Virus record (IMG/VR): IMGVR_UViG_3300020197_000058
Span: 1 to 39,420 of that record
Strand: one strand, 5' to 3'
Origin: a virus
DNA: 39,420 nt
Shown: positions 1 through 8,723 of the stretch, piece after piece
Numbering within the stretch: position 1 is the first letter of the stretch
Layout: the number at the start of each line of letters is the position of its first letter
Program-made: the position numbers and the translations under genes
Notes under the pieces: generated by a model
Databases searched by the model: none
What the model was told of the DNA's origin: nothing
What the model saw: only the letters and a program-made list of their open reading frames with translations

Positions 1-1
1 A

Positions 2-94
2 AAAGGAACTGATGAAAACATAAAGACTGAATTGCTAGTTACCAGTTATCCTACAGAAAAAATTAACTCACTGGAGAGTATTCTTTATGCCTGA
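2..94 (+). CDS. 44: C-terminal end of a gene cut by the window, probably clamp loader large subunit gp44
   Basis: An open frame runs from base 2 to a TGA at 92-94 and gives about 30 residues ending in SLESILYA. Its end overlaps the start of gp62 by 8 bases. In T4 and in cyanophages the gene just before gp62 is gp44, the AAA+ ATPase subunit of the sliding-clamp loader, so the name rests on gene order. No gp44 motif lies in this short tail. It could be another gene inserted before gp62. Confidence 0.55.
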   Translation, partial: KGTDENIKTELLVTSYPTEKINSLESILYA

Positions 95-470
95 ACTAAA
101 AGATTGGTTGAACTCGATTAATTTTACTAAAGAGAATCTGATTGATGTAGACCCATCATTAGAAAAAGATTATTCTCCTTACATCATCAATCGGTGTTTA
201 TCTGGACATGTTGATTGTATTATGTTTGCAAATGCTGTAAATCAATATCACTTTCTTCCTAAAAAAATGCAGTATGATTTCTTTATAAATAGTCTGAGGA
301 AAAAGAAGAGATTTTCTCCTTGGCTCCGAAAAGATAAAATTGATAATCTTGAACTTGTTAAAAAATATTATGGTTACAGTAATGAGAAAGCACATCAAGT
401 ACTTAAAATTTTATCAAAAGAACAACTTACATTTATTAAACAGCGACTTGAAACTGGAGGAAAAAAATGA
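87..470 (+). CDS. 62: Clamp loader small subunit gp62
   Basis: A 127-residue protein beginning MPELKDWLNSINF, recognised as the cyanophage form of T4 gp62. It carries the conserved stretch YIINRCLSGH followed by FLPKKMQYDFF. In T4, gp62 joins four gp44 subunits to load the gp45 sliding clamp on DNA for gp43. The cyanophage protein is shorter than the 187-residue T4 one, which is usual for this group. The ATG follows a GGAGAG ribosome site, and the stop overlaps the regA start as ATGA, so the two genes are translationally coupled. Confidence 0.9.
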   Translation: MPELKDWLNSINFTKENLIDVDPSLEKDYSPYIINRCLSGHVDCIMFANAVNQYHFLPKKMQYDFFINSLRKKKRFSPWLRKDKIDNLELVKKYYGYSNEKAHQVLKILSKEQLTFIKQRLETGGKK

Positions 471-898
471 GTCAAATTGTTGAACTTGAAGTAAAATGGT
501 CTCCCGATGTGATGATTGAAGTGGTTCTCAATGAACCCGATGATTTTTTAAAAGTTCGTGAAACATTAACACGTATTGGAGTTGCCTCCAGAAAAGAAAA
601 AAAATTATATCAATCTTGTCACATTCTTCACAAACAAGGTAGATATTACATTGTTCATTTTAAAGAGTTATTTGCTCTCGATGGGAAAAAAGCAAATCTA
701 ACCCAGAATGATGTTCAACGTCGTAATCGTATTGTGCAACTATTATCTGATTGGGGTTTGATTGAAGTCATGCATCCAGAAAAAATTACAGAAATTGCTC
801 CTCTCAACCAAATCAAAGTTCTTTCTTACAAAGAAAAAAACGAGTGGATTTTAGAAACAAAATATTCTATTGGTAAGAAAAGAGAAGAGTCGAAATAA
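467..898 (+). CDS. regA: RegA translational repressor of early genes
   Basis: A 143-residue homologue of T4 RegA, an RNA-binding protein that represses translation of early phage mRNAs by occluding their start regions. The family core is clear: DDFLKVRETLTRIGVA, then YQSCHILHKQGRYYIVHFKEL, then RRNRIVQLLSDWGLIEV near residue 100. Compared with T4 it has a short N-terminal extension (MSQIVELEVKW) and a C-terminal tail of about 25 residues. It overlaps gp62 by four bases, a GGAGG site precedes the ATG, and a rho-independent terminator follows the stop. Confidence 0.93.
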   Translation: MSQIVELEVKWSPDVMIEVVLNEPDDFLKVRETLTRIGVASRKEKKLYQSCHILHKQGRYYIVHFKELFALDGKKANLTQNDVQRRNRIVQLLSDWGLIEVMHPEKITEIAPLNQIKVLSYKEKNEWILETKYSIGKKREESK

Positions 899-912
899 CC
901 GAATCTAAATTA

Positions 913-938
913 GACGGGTTTCCTACCTGTCTTTTTTT
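913..938 (+). terminator. Rho-independent terminator after regA
   Basis: Seven-pair stem GACGGGT (913-919) with ACCTGTC (925-931), one G-T wobble, five-base loop, then seven T. It closes the clamp loader-regA transcript. Confidence 0.88.
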
Positions 939-947
939 ATAAAGTGT

Positions 948-971
948 TATAATTATAGTATGGATGCCGAA
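948..971 (+). promoter_or_regulatory. Probable promoter and leader of hsp20
   Basis: A TATAAT hexamer lies at 948-953 and an overlapping TATAGT at 954-959, just after the regA terminator and about 60 bases before the Hsp20 start. No good -35 box is visible. The decamer GGATGCCGAA (962-971) recurs exactly in front of the lysozyme gene at 20338-20347. Promoter function is inferred from position. Confidence 0.4.
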
Positions 972-1014
972 AGGGTCCACAAAATCAAACCTCGCTTTTT
1001 AAGGAGCTACTAAA

Positions 1015-1449
1015 ATGACTAACCTTACAAGGTATACTGCTGCGGATCTTCCTGCACTGATGGAGAAGATTACTCGCAACTCTATTGGAATGGACGAATA
1101 CTTTGACCGTCTTTTCCATCTTCACGAAACTACAACAAATTATCCACCTTATAACCTTATTCAAGTAAATAATGTTGAGTCGCATTTGGAAATTGCACTC
1201 GCAGGATTTAAGAGGGAAGAAGTCAATGTATTCACAGAGTATGGAAAACTTTTTGTCGAAGGGCAAAAATCCGATACTGAATCGGACGGGACGTTTATCC
1301 ACAAGGGTTTGGCTCAAAGAAGTTTTAAACGAGCGTGGTCTTTATCAGACGATACAGAAGTCCGTGAAGTCATCTTTGAAGACGGATTACTTAGAGTTGT
1401 CTTAAGTAAAATTGTTCCAGAGCATCATGCAAGAAAAGATTATCTCTAA
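1015..1449 (+). CDS. hsp20: Small heat-shock protein, Hsp20/alpha-crystallin family
   Basis: A 144-residue protein with an alpha-crystallin domain at about residues 42-138. Visible features are YNLIQVNNVESHLEIALAGF, EVNVFTEYGKLFVEGQK, the KGLAQRSFKRAWSL strand and the GLLRVVL motif that carries the family G-x-L. Small heat-shock proteins are ATP-independent chaperones that hold unfolded proteins. They are almost universal in T4-like cyanophages, where a role in assembly or host stress is assumed. An AAGGAG site precedes the ATG. The gene stands alone between two terminators. Confidence 0.93.
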   Translation: MTNLTRYTAADLPALMEKITRNSIGMDEYFDRLFHLHETTTNYPPYNLIQVNNVESHLEIALAGFKREEVNVFTEYGKLFVEGQKSDTESDGTFIHKGLAQRSFKRAWSLSDDTEVREVIFEDGLLRVVLSKIVPEHHARKDYL

Positions 1450-1472
1450 ATAAAAACGAATATCGTCGCTAA

Positions 1473-1514
1473 AGGGGATAAGATGACAAAGACCATCTAA
1501 TCCCCTATTTTTTT
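1473..1514 (+). terminator. Rho-independent terminator after hsp20
   Basis: A 13-position stem (1473-1485 with 1494-1506, one A-A mismatch), eight-base loop, then A and seven T (1508-1514). It is one of the strongest terminators in the window. Confidence 0.9.
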
Positions 1515-1518
1515 AAGC

Positions 1519-1677
1519 ATGAAAACTTTTAATCAGTTTATTCGGGAAGTCAAAACTATTCCTTATCTGATGTCAAAAAAACATAAGATTTATGATAAAG
1601 GAAGAGTAACTAATGTTGGATCTGGAAGAGCAGTTCCAGACAGATCTCCTTCCAGTGCTGGTGGAGATGGAGATTGA
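1519..1677 (+). CDS. 52-residue protein with a capsid-targeting-like N-terminus
   Basis: A short gene beginning MKTFNQFIREVKTIP and ending in a glycine/serine/aspartate tail (SSAGGDGD). The start resembles the capsid-targeting sequence of T4 internal head proteins (MKTYQEFIAEA), which directs proteins into the prohead core and is trimmed by the gp21 protease. The rest has no recognisable domain. The ATG comes five bases after the hsp20 terminator T-run and no good ribosome site is seen. Its stop codon forms part of the -35 box of the next promoter. A packaged internal peptide is an inference. Confidence 0.6.
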   Translation: MKTFNQFIREVKTIPYLMSKKHKIYDKGRVTNVGSGRAVPDRSPSSAGGDGD

Positions 1678-1702
1678 CAATTTGTATTAATTCACTTATA
1701 CT
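1674..1702 (+). promoter_or_regulatory. Consensus sigma-70 early promoter of the gp43 operon
   Basis: TTGACA at 1674-1679, a 17-base spacer and TATACT at 1697-1702. The -35 box is perfect and the -10 has one mismatch. It lies 20 bases before the first gene of the polymerase-recombinase-helicase operon and overlaps the stop codon of the gene before it. Confidence 0.88.
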
Positions 1703-1722
1703 GATAAAAACTGTTTTTGAAA

Positions 1723-2121
1723 ATGAGCATTCGACTTGCGGTATTAAAATCTGGTGAAGATATTATTGCGGACATGAAAGAAATTCGCAGAGAAGATTCT
1801 GATGAAATAGTTGCATATCTTTTTGTGGATCCATTGGTATTAAAAACTTCATTCAAAAATGAACCAGTTGTCTTAACTGAAAATTCATTAGAGTCTGGTA
1901 ACACGGCAACAATGAGCACTAAACTTGACATTAAGTTTTATCCATGGATTCCTCTTTCTGCAACAAATAGAATACCGTGTTCTGCAGATTGGGTCGTTAC
2001 TGTTGTTGAACCAGTTGCAAATCTTAAAAATCTTTATTTGGAGAAGTTAAATGGAAGAGGAAGTGAAACAGGAAGTCAAAAAAACGAAATTAATCAAGAG
2101 TCTTTTGATTTCAACGAATGA
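1723..2121 (+). CDS. Small conserved cyanophage protein, possibly Sm-like
   Basis: A 132-residue protein starting MSIRLAVLKSGEDIIADM. A TTG two codons upstream is possible, but the ATG is preferred. The first 50 residues have the look of an Sm/Lsm fold: VLKSGEDIIADMKEI, then AYLFVDPLVL. This resembles the SGE...I...V pattern of Sm1 in bacterial and archaeal Lsm proteins, which bind U-rich RNA. The C-terminus (from about residue 105) is polar and poorly structured. It is first in the gp43 operon and overlaps the next gene by 71 bases. The fold is a guess from pattern only. Confidence 0.8.
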   Translation: MSIRLAVLKSGEDIIADMKEIRREDSDEIVAYLFVDPLVLKTSFKNEPVVLTENSLESGNTATMSTKLDIKFYPWIPLSATNRIPCSADWVVTVVEPVANLKNLYLEKLNGRGSETGSQKNEINQESFDFNE

Positions 2122-2332
2122 AATTTTAATTTCTGAAATTGAAGAAGTTACATCTGAAATTGGTGAACCTGACTGCAAATTAATTAATCCATGTGTTATC
2201 AAAGATGACTTAGTTCCTTGGTTAAATGATGTTACAGATCAAACTCAATTTATGATTAGTTCTGATAAAATCATTACTTTGATGAATCCAAAATCATCAC
2301 TTTTATTGAAGTACAAAAAACTTTTTTCTTGA
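2051..2332 (+). CDS. Second small conserved cyanophage protein, possibly Sm-like
   Basis: A 93-residue protein that begins inside the previous gene in another frame, with a charged N-terminus (MEEEVKQEVKK). Its core, SLLISTNEILISEIEEV and CKLINPCVI followed by MISSDKIITLMNP, parallels VLKSGEDIIADMKEI and LFVDPLVL of its neighbour. The two may be distant paralogues with the same small beta fold. No catalytic motif is seen. TTG at 2105 is an alternative start that would reduce the overlap to 17 bases. Confidence 0.75.
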   Translation: MEEEVKQEVKKTKLIKSLLISTNEILISEIEEVTSEIGEPDCKLINPCVIKDDLVPWLNDVTDQTQFMISSDKIITLMNPKSSLLLKYKKLFS

Positions 2333-2342
2333 ATTATTTGTA

Positions 2343-4850
2343 ATGTCTCAAAGATTTTATACTAATGTTCAACTTGTTGGAAATCAATTTCTTGTCCGTG
2401 GTTATGAAAATGGTAAAAGTTTTATAACAAGAGATGAGTGGAGACCAACTCTCTATGTTCCTTCAAAACAAAAAAGTAAATTTAAATCTTTGAGTGGAAA
2501 ATATTTAGAACCAGTTGTTCCTGGTTATGTGCGAGATTGTAGAGAATTCTATAAAAAGTATGATGGAGTAGATGGATTTGAGATTTATGGTAACGATAGA
2601 TACATCTATCAATACATTTCGGAAAATTATCCAGAAGAACGTATTGAATTTGATTTAACTAAGATTAAAGTAGCAACTCTTGACATTGAGGTTGCATCTG
2701 AAAATGGATTTCCAGATGTTGAAAGTTGCTCCGAAGAAATTCTTACTATAACAATACAGGATTACTCAACAAAAAAAATTATTACCTGGGGGATTTATCC
2801 ATTTACAGTTAATCAGGATAATGTTAGGTATATTGAGTGTGGAACAGAGAAGCAGCTGCTATCAAATTTCATTGACTATTGGATGAACAATACTCCAGAA
2901 ATTATTACTGGGTGGAATATTATGCTATATGATATTCCATACATTGTTGGTAGACTGAATCGCATTCTTGGTGAAAATTTGATGAAAAGAATGTCTCTTT
3001 GGGGACTTGTAAATTACAAAGAAATTTATATTCAAGGGAGAAAAAATACTTCTTATGACATTGGTGGTTTGACTCAACTTGATTATCTTGATCTCTATAA
3101 GAAATTCACCTATAAAGCACAGGAGTCTTATCGTCTGGATTACATTGCTGAGGTGGAACTTGGTCAGAAAAAACTTGATCACTCTGAGTACGAAACGTTC
3201 AAAGATTTTTATACTCAAAATTGGCAGAAATTCGTTGAGTATAACATCAAAGACGTAGAACTAGTAGATCAACTTGAAGATAAAATGAAGTTGATTGAAT
3301 TGGCAGTGACTATGGCATACGATGCTAAGGTCAATTTTTCGGATGTGTATTCCCAGGTTCGTATGTGGGATACTATCATTTACAATTATCTCAAGAAAAA
3401 GAACATCATCATTCCACCTAAAGAGAACAAGAAAAAAAGTGAAAGGTATGCTGGTGCTTATGTGAAAGAACCAGTTCCTGGAAAGTATGATTGGGTCGTA
3501 TCATTTGACCTCAACTCTCTATACCCACATTTGATCATGCAGTATAACATTTCACCAGAAACTCTTTTGGATGAGAAACATTCGTTAGCTTCTGTAGACC
3601 GTATTTTGAGTCAACAGATTAATTTTGAGATGTATAAAGACTATGCGGTGTGTGCGAATGGTGCAATGTTCCGTAAAGATGTTCGAGGATTTCTTCCAGA
3701 ACTCATGGAGAAGATTTATAATGAACGTGTTATCTTCAAAGAAAAAATGCTTGCTGCTAAGCAGCAATATGAAAAAACTCCATCTAAAAAATTAGAGAAA
3801 GAGATTGCTCGTTGTAATAACATTCAGATGGCACGAAAGATTCAACTGAACTCTGCTTATGGCGCAATTGGTAATGAATATTTTCGTTATTATAAGTTAG
3901 AAAATGCGGAGGCAATTACTCTGTCTGGGCAAGTTGCAATTCGTTGGATCGAAAATAAAATGAATAGATACCTTAACAAATTGCTTAAAACTGAAAATGA
4001 AGATTATGTTATTGCTTCTGATACTGATTCCATCTATCTCAATTTGGGTCCTTTGGTTCAAACTGTATACAAGGGAAGAGAGAAAACTACTGAAGGTATT
4101 GTTTCGTTCCTTGATAAGGTCTGTAAAATGGAACTTGAAAAGTATATTGAGAGTTCTTACCAAGAGTTGGCAGAGTATGTGAACGCTTATGATCAAAAAA
4201 TGTTCATGAAAAGAGAGAACATTGCTGATCGTGGAATTTGGATGGCAAAGAAAAGATACATTCTAAATGTTTGGGATAGTGAAGGTGTTCGTTATGATGA
4301 ACCAAAACTTAAGATAATGGGAATTGAAGCAATCAAGTCTTCAACACCAGCACCTTGTCGTAAAATGATTAAAGATGCTCTTCAATTAATGATGACGGGT
4401 AGTGAGGATGATGTCATAGAATTTATTGATAGAAAGAAGAAACAATTTAAAACTTTGCCTGCAGAAACAATTTCATTTCCAAGGTCTGTCAATAATGTTG
4501 CAAAATATAAATCAAATTCTGCAAGTCAAATTTATATAAAAGCAACTCCGATTCAAGTTCGTGGTGCTTTATTGTTTAATCATTATATTAAAGAAAATAA
4601 TTTGACTCACAAATATTCTTTAATTCAAAATGGAGAAAAAATTAAATTTTGCTATCTCAAAAAACCAAATCCAATTCATGAAAATGTAATTTCTTTCATT
4701 CAGGAATTTCCCAAGGAACTGAATCTTGACAAATACATAGACTATGAACTACAATTTGAGAAGAGTTTCTTAGAACCACTTAAATCAATTCTTGAGGCAA
4801 TTGGTTGGAAAATAGAAAAAACTGTAAATCTTGAATCATTTTTTGCTTAA
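2343..4850 (+). CDS. 43: DNA polymerase gp43, family B
   Basis: An 835-residue replicative polymerase. The 3'-5' exonuclease comes first: ExoI LDIEVAS near residue 115, Exo[17 protein letters not shown] near 190-205, and Exo[14 protein letters not shown] near 300. The polymerase motifs follow: A ([11 protein letters not shown], near 389), B ([13 protein letters not shown], near 500) and C (ASDTDSIYL, near 560). All catalytic aspartates are present, so the enzyme should be active. The length is normal for cyanophage gp43 and there is no intron or split. The stop TAA overlaps the uvsX ATG as TAATG. Confidence 0.97.
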   Translation: MSQRFYTNVQLVGNQFLVRGYENGKSFITRDEWRPTLYVPSKQKSKFKSLSGKYLEPVVPGYVRDCREFYKKYDGVDGFEIYGNDRYIYQYISENYPEERIEFDLTKIKVATLDIEVASENGFPDVESCSEEILTITIQDYSTKKIITWGIYPFTVNQDNVRYIECGTEKQLLSNFIDYWMNNTPEIITGWNIMLYDIPYIVGRLNRILGENLMKRMSLWGLVNYKEIYIQGRKNTSYDIGGLTQLDYLDLYKKFTYKAQESYRLDYIAEVELGQKKLDHSEYETFKDFYTQNWQKFVEYNIKDVELVDQLEDKMKLIELAVTMAYDAKVNFSDVYSQVRMWDTIIYNYLKKKNIIIPPKENKKKSERYAGAYVKEPVPGKYDWVVSFDLNSLYPHLIMQYNISPETLLDEKHSLASVDRILSQQINFEMYKDYAVCANGAMFRKDVRGFLPELMEKIYNERVIFKEKMLAAKQQYEKTPSKKLEKEIARCNNIQMARKIQLNSAYGAIGNEYFRYYKLENAEAITLSGQVAIRWIENKMNRYLNKLLKTENEDYVIASDTDSIYLNLGPLVQTVYKGREKTTEGIVSFLDKVCKMELEKYIESSYQELAEYVNAYDQKMFMKRENIADRGIWMAKKRYILNVWDSEGVRYDEPKLKIMGIEAIKSSTPAPCRKMIKDALQLMMTGSEDDVIEFIDRKKKQFKTLPAETISFPRSVNNVAKYKSNSASQIYIKATPIQVRGALLFNHYIKENNLTHKYSLIQNGEKIKFCYLKKPNPIHENVISFIQEFPKELNLDKYIDYELQFEKSFLEPLKSILEAIGWKIEKTVNLESFFA

Positions 4851-5851
4851 TGGACTTCTTAAAAGATATTGTAAAAGAAATTGGTGGAGAATACACCCAA
4901 CTTGCATCAGAGATTGATGAAACCGAAACTTTTGTGGATACAGGTTCGTACATTTTTAATGCTCTTGTATCTGGTAGTATATTTGGTGGTGTATCTGGGA
5001 ATAAGATTACTGCAATCGCAGGTGAAAGTTCTACTGGCAAAACTTTTTTCTCTCTCGCCGTCGTTAAAAATTTCCTTGACAATAATCCTACTGGATATTG
5101 TTTGTATTTTGATACTGAAGCAGCAATCACAAAATCTCTTTTGGAAAGTAGGGGAATTGACACAACTCGTTTGGTGGTTGTCAATGTCGTAACCGTTGAG
5201 GAGTTTCGTGGAAAGGCACTCAAGGCACTTGATCTTTATATGAAAAAACCAGAAGGAGATCGTAATCCTTGTATGTTTGTGTTAGACTCTTTGGGAATGC
5301 TTTCTACAAGTAAAGAGATTAATGATGCTCTGAACGATAAAGAAGTTCGGGACATGACTAAATCTCAACTGATTAAAGGTGCATTCCGTATGCTTACCCT
5401 TAAGTTGGGTCAGGCAAAAATTCCTATGATTGTAACTAATCACACTTATGATGTTATTGGTTCTTATGTTCCAACAAAAGAAATGGGTGGTGGTAGTGGC
5501 CTTAAGTATGCTGCCTCTACTATCATTTACCTTTCGAAGAAAAAGGAAAAGGACGGGACAGAAATTATTGGAAATATTATTAAAGCAAAGACTCATAAAT
5601 CACGTTTGAGTAAAGAAAATCAAAGTGTTGAAATTCGTTTGTATTACGATGATCGTGGTCTTGATCGTTATTATGGTCTTCTGGAACTTGGTGAGATTGG
5701 TGGACTCTGGAAGAATGCAGCAGGTCGCTATGAAATAAATGGTAAAAAGATTTATGCAAAAGAAATTTTGAAAAATCCCGAACAGTATTTTACTACAGAA
5801 GTGATGCAAGCACTTGATGAAATTGCCCAAAAGGAATTTTCCTATGGTTGA
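4850..5851 (+). CDS. uvsX: RecA-like recombinase UvsX
   Basis: A 333-residue homologue of T4 UvsX, the ATP-dependent strand-exchange protein of recombination-dependent replication. The Walker A motif [11 protein letters not shown] is near residue 60 and a Walker B-like [11 protein letters not shown] is near 145. The region from [14 protein letters not shown] to [13 protein letters not shown] matches the DNA-binding loop area. It starts on the ATG that overlaps the gp43 stop and ends eight bases inside the next gene, in the conserved cyanophage order gp43-uvsX-gp41. Confidence 0.95.
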   Translation: MDFLKDIVKEIGGEYTQLASEIDETETFVDTGSYIFNALVSGSIFGGVSGNKITAIAGESSTGKTFFSLAVVKNFLDNNPTGYCLYFDTEAAITKSLLESRGIDTTRLVVVNVVTVEEFRGKALKALDLYMKKPEGDRNPCMFVLDSLGMLSTSKEINDALNDKEVRDMTKSQLIKGAFRMLTLKLGQAKIPMIVTNHTYDVIGSYVPTKEMGGGSGLKYAASTIIYLSKKKEKDGTEIIGNIIKAKTHKSRLSKENQSVEIRLYYDDRGLDRYYGLLELGEIGGLWKNAAGRYEINGKKIYAKEILKNPEQYFTTEVMQALDEIAQKEFSYG

Positions 5852-6401
5852 TTTGTGTGATTTTATTTGCGTCTATGATGATGTATTAGATTCTGATACT
5901 TGCAAATTTTTAATAAACTTTTATGAGTCGCATAAAGATTTGCAAGAAAGAGTTGATAATGATAAAAAACCAAATTTTACTCAAATTAATCTCACACAGA
6001 ATGCATCAATTTCGGATCAAATAAATCAAACTCATAATCTGTTAATTTCAAAAACTTTGGAGTATCGTAACCAATACTATGAAATTTTTGATAAAAGAGT
6101 CTTCCCAGAAAGTCATGCATTTGAGCAGTTTAGAATTAAAAAATATCACAATGACGGTAACGATTTGTTTGATACACATGTAGATGTTCAGGACTATTCT
6201 AGTGCTCGTAGATTTCTCACATTTATGTGGTATCTAAATGATGTTGATGAAGGAGGAAAAACAATTTTTTATAAGTTCAATGTTCAACCAAAAATTGGTA
6301 GACTGTTAGTTTTTCCACCTCTTTGGATGTTTCCACATAAAGGAGAACCTCCGATCAGTAATGAAAAATACATTCTTCATACTTACTTGCATTACAAATA
6401 A
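5844..6401 (+). CDS. 2-oxoglutarate/Fe(II)-dependent oxygenase, prolyl 4-hydroxylase type
   Basis: A 185-residue enzyme with the facial triad of the 2OG-Fe(II) family: His112 and Asp114 in THVDV, a distal His165 in FPHKG, and Lys175 placed to bind 2-oxoglutarate. A jelly-roll strand [18 protein letters not shown] lies between them, as in P4H-like enzymes. Such genes are common in cyanophages. Their substrates, protein residues or DNA/RNA bases, are mostly unknown. The start chosen is the ATG at 5844, which has an AAGGA site, rather than TTG at 5814. It sits between uvsX and gp41 with short overlaps, so it is made with the replisome. Confidence 0.88.
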   Translation: MVDLCDFICVYDDVLDSDTCKFLINFYESHKDLQERVDNDKKPNFTQINLTQNASISDQINQTHNLLISKTLEYRNQYYEIFDKRVFPESHAFEQFRIKKYHNDGNDLFDTHVDVQDYSSARRFLTFMWYLNDVDEGGKTIFYKFNVQPKIGRLLVFPPLWMFPHKGEPPISNEKYILHTYLHYK

Positions 6402-7777
6402 TGGATCGAATTGAGACTACAATTTTACATAATCTAATTTCCAATGAAGAATTTTTGAGAAAGGTATTACCGTTTATTCAACCCGAATACTTTAATAATA
6501 GAGAAGAAAAAATTATCTTTGAGGAAATTGCTCAGTTTGCAGTAAAGTATAACAATACAATTCCTAAGGAAGCTTTATTGATTGAAATTGAAAATCGTAA
6601 TGATTTAACGCAGCAGGAGGAAACAAAAATTAATTCAACTATTGAATTATTTGATGATTCCACTACAGATTTAAATTGGATGATTGATACGACTGAAAAG
6701 TGGTGTCGTGATCGTGCCATTTATCTTGCTTTAATGGAATCTATCAAGATTGCTGATGGACAGGATGATAATAAAAATCGTGACGCTATTCCATCAATTT
6801 TGTCAAAAGCATTATCGGTATCTTTTGATACTCACATCGGGCATGATTATCTGTTAGACTATGAATTGCGTTATGATTCTTATCACAGAAAGGAGGACAA
6901 AATTGAATTTGATCTCGAATATTTTAACAAAATTACAAAAGGTGGTTTACCTAATAAGACTCTCAATATCGCTCTTGCTGGTACGGGTGTCGGAAAAAGT
7001 CTCTTTATGTGCCATGTTGCTGCTTCCGTCTTATTGCAAGGCAGGAGCGTTCTCTACATCACTCTTGAAATGGCGGAGGAAAGAATTGCTGAACGAATTG
7101 ATGCAAATCTTTTGAACGTAAACATTCAAGAGATTATTGATTTGCCCAAACAAACCTTTGAAAATAAAGTTACCAGTTTGTCAAAAAAGACTCAGGGAAC
7201 TCTTATAATTAAAGAGTATCCAACAGCATCTGCTCACAGTGGTCATTTCAAATCACTTCTTAATGAACTTGCACTTAAAAAATCATTTAGACCTGATATT
7301 ATTTTCATTGATTACCTTAACATTTGTGCTTCCTCAAGATACAAAGGAAATAGTAATATTAATTCATATACCTTTGTAAAAGCAATCGCAGAAGAACTTC
7401 GTGGTCTTGCCGTGGAGTTTAATGTGCCAATTGTCAGTGCTACACAAACTACAAGATCTGGTTTTGGTTCTTCTGATGTTGATATCACTGATACTTCTGA
7501 GTCCTTTGGTCTCCCTGCTACTGCTGATCTTATGTTTGCCCTTATTAGCACAGAAGAGTTGGAGCAGTTGGGACAGATTATGGTGAAACAACTGAAGAAT
7601 CGCTATAATGATCCTACCATTTATAAGAGATTTGTGATTGGAATTGATCGTGCAAAAATGAGACTTTATGATTGTGAGCAGTCCGCACAAAATGATATTC
7701 TTGACAGTGGACAAGAAGATGATTATAATGATGAAGGAAGAAAACCTAAAAAATCATTTGAGGGATTTAAATTTTGA
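6401..7777 (+). CDS. 41: Replicative DNA helicase gp41, DnaB family
   Basis: A 458-residue hexameric 5'-3' helicase. An N-terminal helical domain (1-150) is followed by the RecA-like motor with Walker A AGTGVGKSLFM near 192-202, the family signature LYITLEMAEERIAERIDANL, Walker B DIIFIDYLNI near 305, and the SATQTTRSG motif. The C-terminus is acidic and lysine-rich, as in T4 gp41 where it contacts gp59 and gp61. The ATG overlaps the stop of the oxygenase gene. The primase partner gp61 is about 6.7 kb further on, beyond a block of late-type genes. Confidence 0.96.
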   Translation: MDRIETTILHNLISNEEFLRKVLPFIQPEYFNNREEKIIFEEIAQFAVKYNNTIPKEALLIEIENRNDLTQQEETKINSTIELFDDSTTDLNWMIDTTEKWCRDRAIYLALMESIKIADGQDDNKNRDAIPSILSKALSVSFDTHIGHDYLLDYELRYDSYHRKEDKIEFDLEYFNKITKGGLPNKTLNIALAGTGVGKSLFMCHVAASVLLQGRSVLYITLEMAEERIAERIDANLLNVNIQEIIDLPKQTFENKVTSLSKKTQGTLIIKEYPTASAHSGHFKSLLNELALKKSFRPDIIFIDYLNICASSRYKGNSNINSYTFVKAIAEELRGLAVEFNVPIVSATQTTRSGFGSSDVDITDTSESFGLPATADLMFALISTEELEQLGQIMVKQLKNRYNDPTIYKRFVIGIDRAKMRLYDCEQSAQNDILDSGQEDDYNDEGRKPKKSFEGFKF

Positions 7778-8079
7778 AATACAAGTCAGAAGATTATTTT
7801 TCTATTCTTAATAAAAGAACTGGTAAAAAAATCTGCGATTGCTCAGATGAAATTGATGCACTTATGATGGTATCATTTGATCCCACAAACAGAACTATTT
7901 CAAGAAATCAATTTCTTATGAGTGATGTTATTGATGTCGAAATTAAAAAACAACTACCGACCTCAAATGTTACAGTTTCTAATACTAAAGAAAACGGATG
8001 TTCTCCTAGAAAGGAGCAACTTGAAGATGTCACACCTTTAAAACTACCACAAAGTGATTTGCAACCATTAGACTTATGA
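7774..8079 (+). CDS. Conserved cyanophage protein of unknown function
   Basis: A 101-residue protein read from a TTG that overlaps the gp41 stop (TTGA). The first in-frame ATG is about 90 bases later, which would remove the best-conserved-looking part (YKSEDYFSILNKRTGKKICDCSDEIDALMMVSF). The N-terminal half looks like a compact domain. The second half is polar and probably disordered. It overlaps the mazG start by four bases. Not recognised beyond its place in the operon. Confidence 0.72.
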   Translation: MKYKSEDYFSILNKRTGKKICDCSDEIDALMMVSFDPTNRTISRNQFLMSDVIDVEIKKQLPTSNVTVSNTKENGCSPRKEQLEDVTPLKLPQSDLQPLDL

Positions 8080-8480
8080 CTATTGATCTTAAAAAGTATG
8101 TTGAGTTCGTTGATACAACTACATCAAATCCCAGCAAACAACATAGTGAGTTTCTCAAACGTCTTCAGGATCTTGAGACACAAGGATTTCCTACCCAGCG
8201 ATTGCTTACTGCTGCTGTAGGAATGTCTGCTGAAGCAGGTGAGTTTACTGAAGTCGTAAAAAAAATGATCTTTCAAGGCAAACCAGTTAGTGAAGAAAAT
8301 CTGTTTCATCTGAAGCGTGAACTTGGAGACATTATGTGGTATGTTTCACAAGCATGTCTTGGACTGGGAGTCACTCTTGAACAAGTCATTCAAATGAACT
8401 TCGAAAAACTGAGTGCTCGTTATCCTGAGGGTGCTTTTACTATTGAACGTTCTGAAAATCGTGTTAAAGGAGATTTATGA
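8076..8480 (+). CDS. mazG: MazG-like nucleotide pyrophosphohydrolase
   Basis: A 134-residue all-alpha NTP pyrophosphatase. The metal-binding pattern is visible as SAEAGEFTEVVKK near residue 55 and ELGDIMWYVSQA near residue 88, giving the ExxE and ExxD helices that hold Mg2+. MazG-type enzymes hydrolyse (d)NTPs to monophosphates. Cyanophage MazG was first proposed to lower host ppGpp, while later biochemistry favours dGTP and dCTP as substrates. It lies at the end of the gp41 transcription unit with four-base overlaps on both sides. Confidence 0.9.
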   Translation: MTIDLKKYVEFVDTTTSNPSKQHSEFLKRLQDLETQGFPTQRLLTAAVGMSAEAGEFTEVVKKMIFQGKPVSEENLFHLKRELGDIMWYVSQACLGLGVTLEQVIQMNFEKLSARYPEGAFTIERSENRVKGDL

Positions 8481-8662
8481 GTAAAGAAAAACAAGTAACA
8501 ATCAAAATGGATACTTATGCTGCAGCAGCAGTTCGTCAAGTATTGTTTGAGTCACAAAAATCTTATACTTATGATGATGTGAGTGTTCCACCTAGAATTA
8601 CAAGTATTAGGTCTGTGATTCTAGATCTGGATCAAAAAATTGAAGAAAATGTAACTGAATAA
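8477..8662 (+). CDS. Small conserved protein, 61 residues, unknown
   Basis: Begins MSKEKQVTIKMDTYAAAAVRQVLFESQKSY and ends in an acidic helix. The start overlaps mazG as ATGA and AAAGGAG precedes it, so translation is well supported. No domain is recognised. The alanine-rich helix followed by a short basic strand and a C-terminal helix suggests a small oligomeric protein. It is last in the early operon, just before a strong terminator. Confidence 0.78.
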   Translation: MSKEKQVTIKMDTYAAAAVRQVLFESQKSYTYDDVSVPPRITSIRSVILDLDQKIEENVTE

Positions 8663-8666
8663 TCTA

Positions 8667-8699
8667 AACCCTTTCATAAATAAATGGAAGGGTTTTTTT
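8667..8699 (+). terminator. Strong terminator ending the gp43-mazG operon
   Basis: An 11-pair stem, AACCCTTTCAT (8667-8677) with ATGGAAGGGTT (8684-8694), one wobble, six-base loop AAATAA, followed by a T run to 8699. The octamer CATAAATA at 8675-8682 sits across the stem and loop. Confidence 0.92.
8675..8682 (+). promoter_or_regulatory. Late-promoter-like octamer inside the terminator
   Basis: CATAAATA differs by one base from the T4 late consensus TATAAATA and lies 42 bases before the next start. The gene block that follows looks late. Confidence 0.45.
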
Positions 8700-8723
8700 A
8701 ATACTAAAAAAGTATTTCAATAG

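Noticed and set aside
1484-1501. Five-codon frame MTKTI inside the hsp20 terminator, with a purine-rich sequence before it
   Set aside because: It is part of the terminator hairpin. A leader peptide there would have no downstream target in the same transcript, and length alone allows it by chance.
4780-5223. 147-codon minus-strand frame opposite uvsX
   Set aside because: Its composition is that expected of an antisense reading of uvsX, with no start signals.
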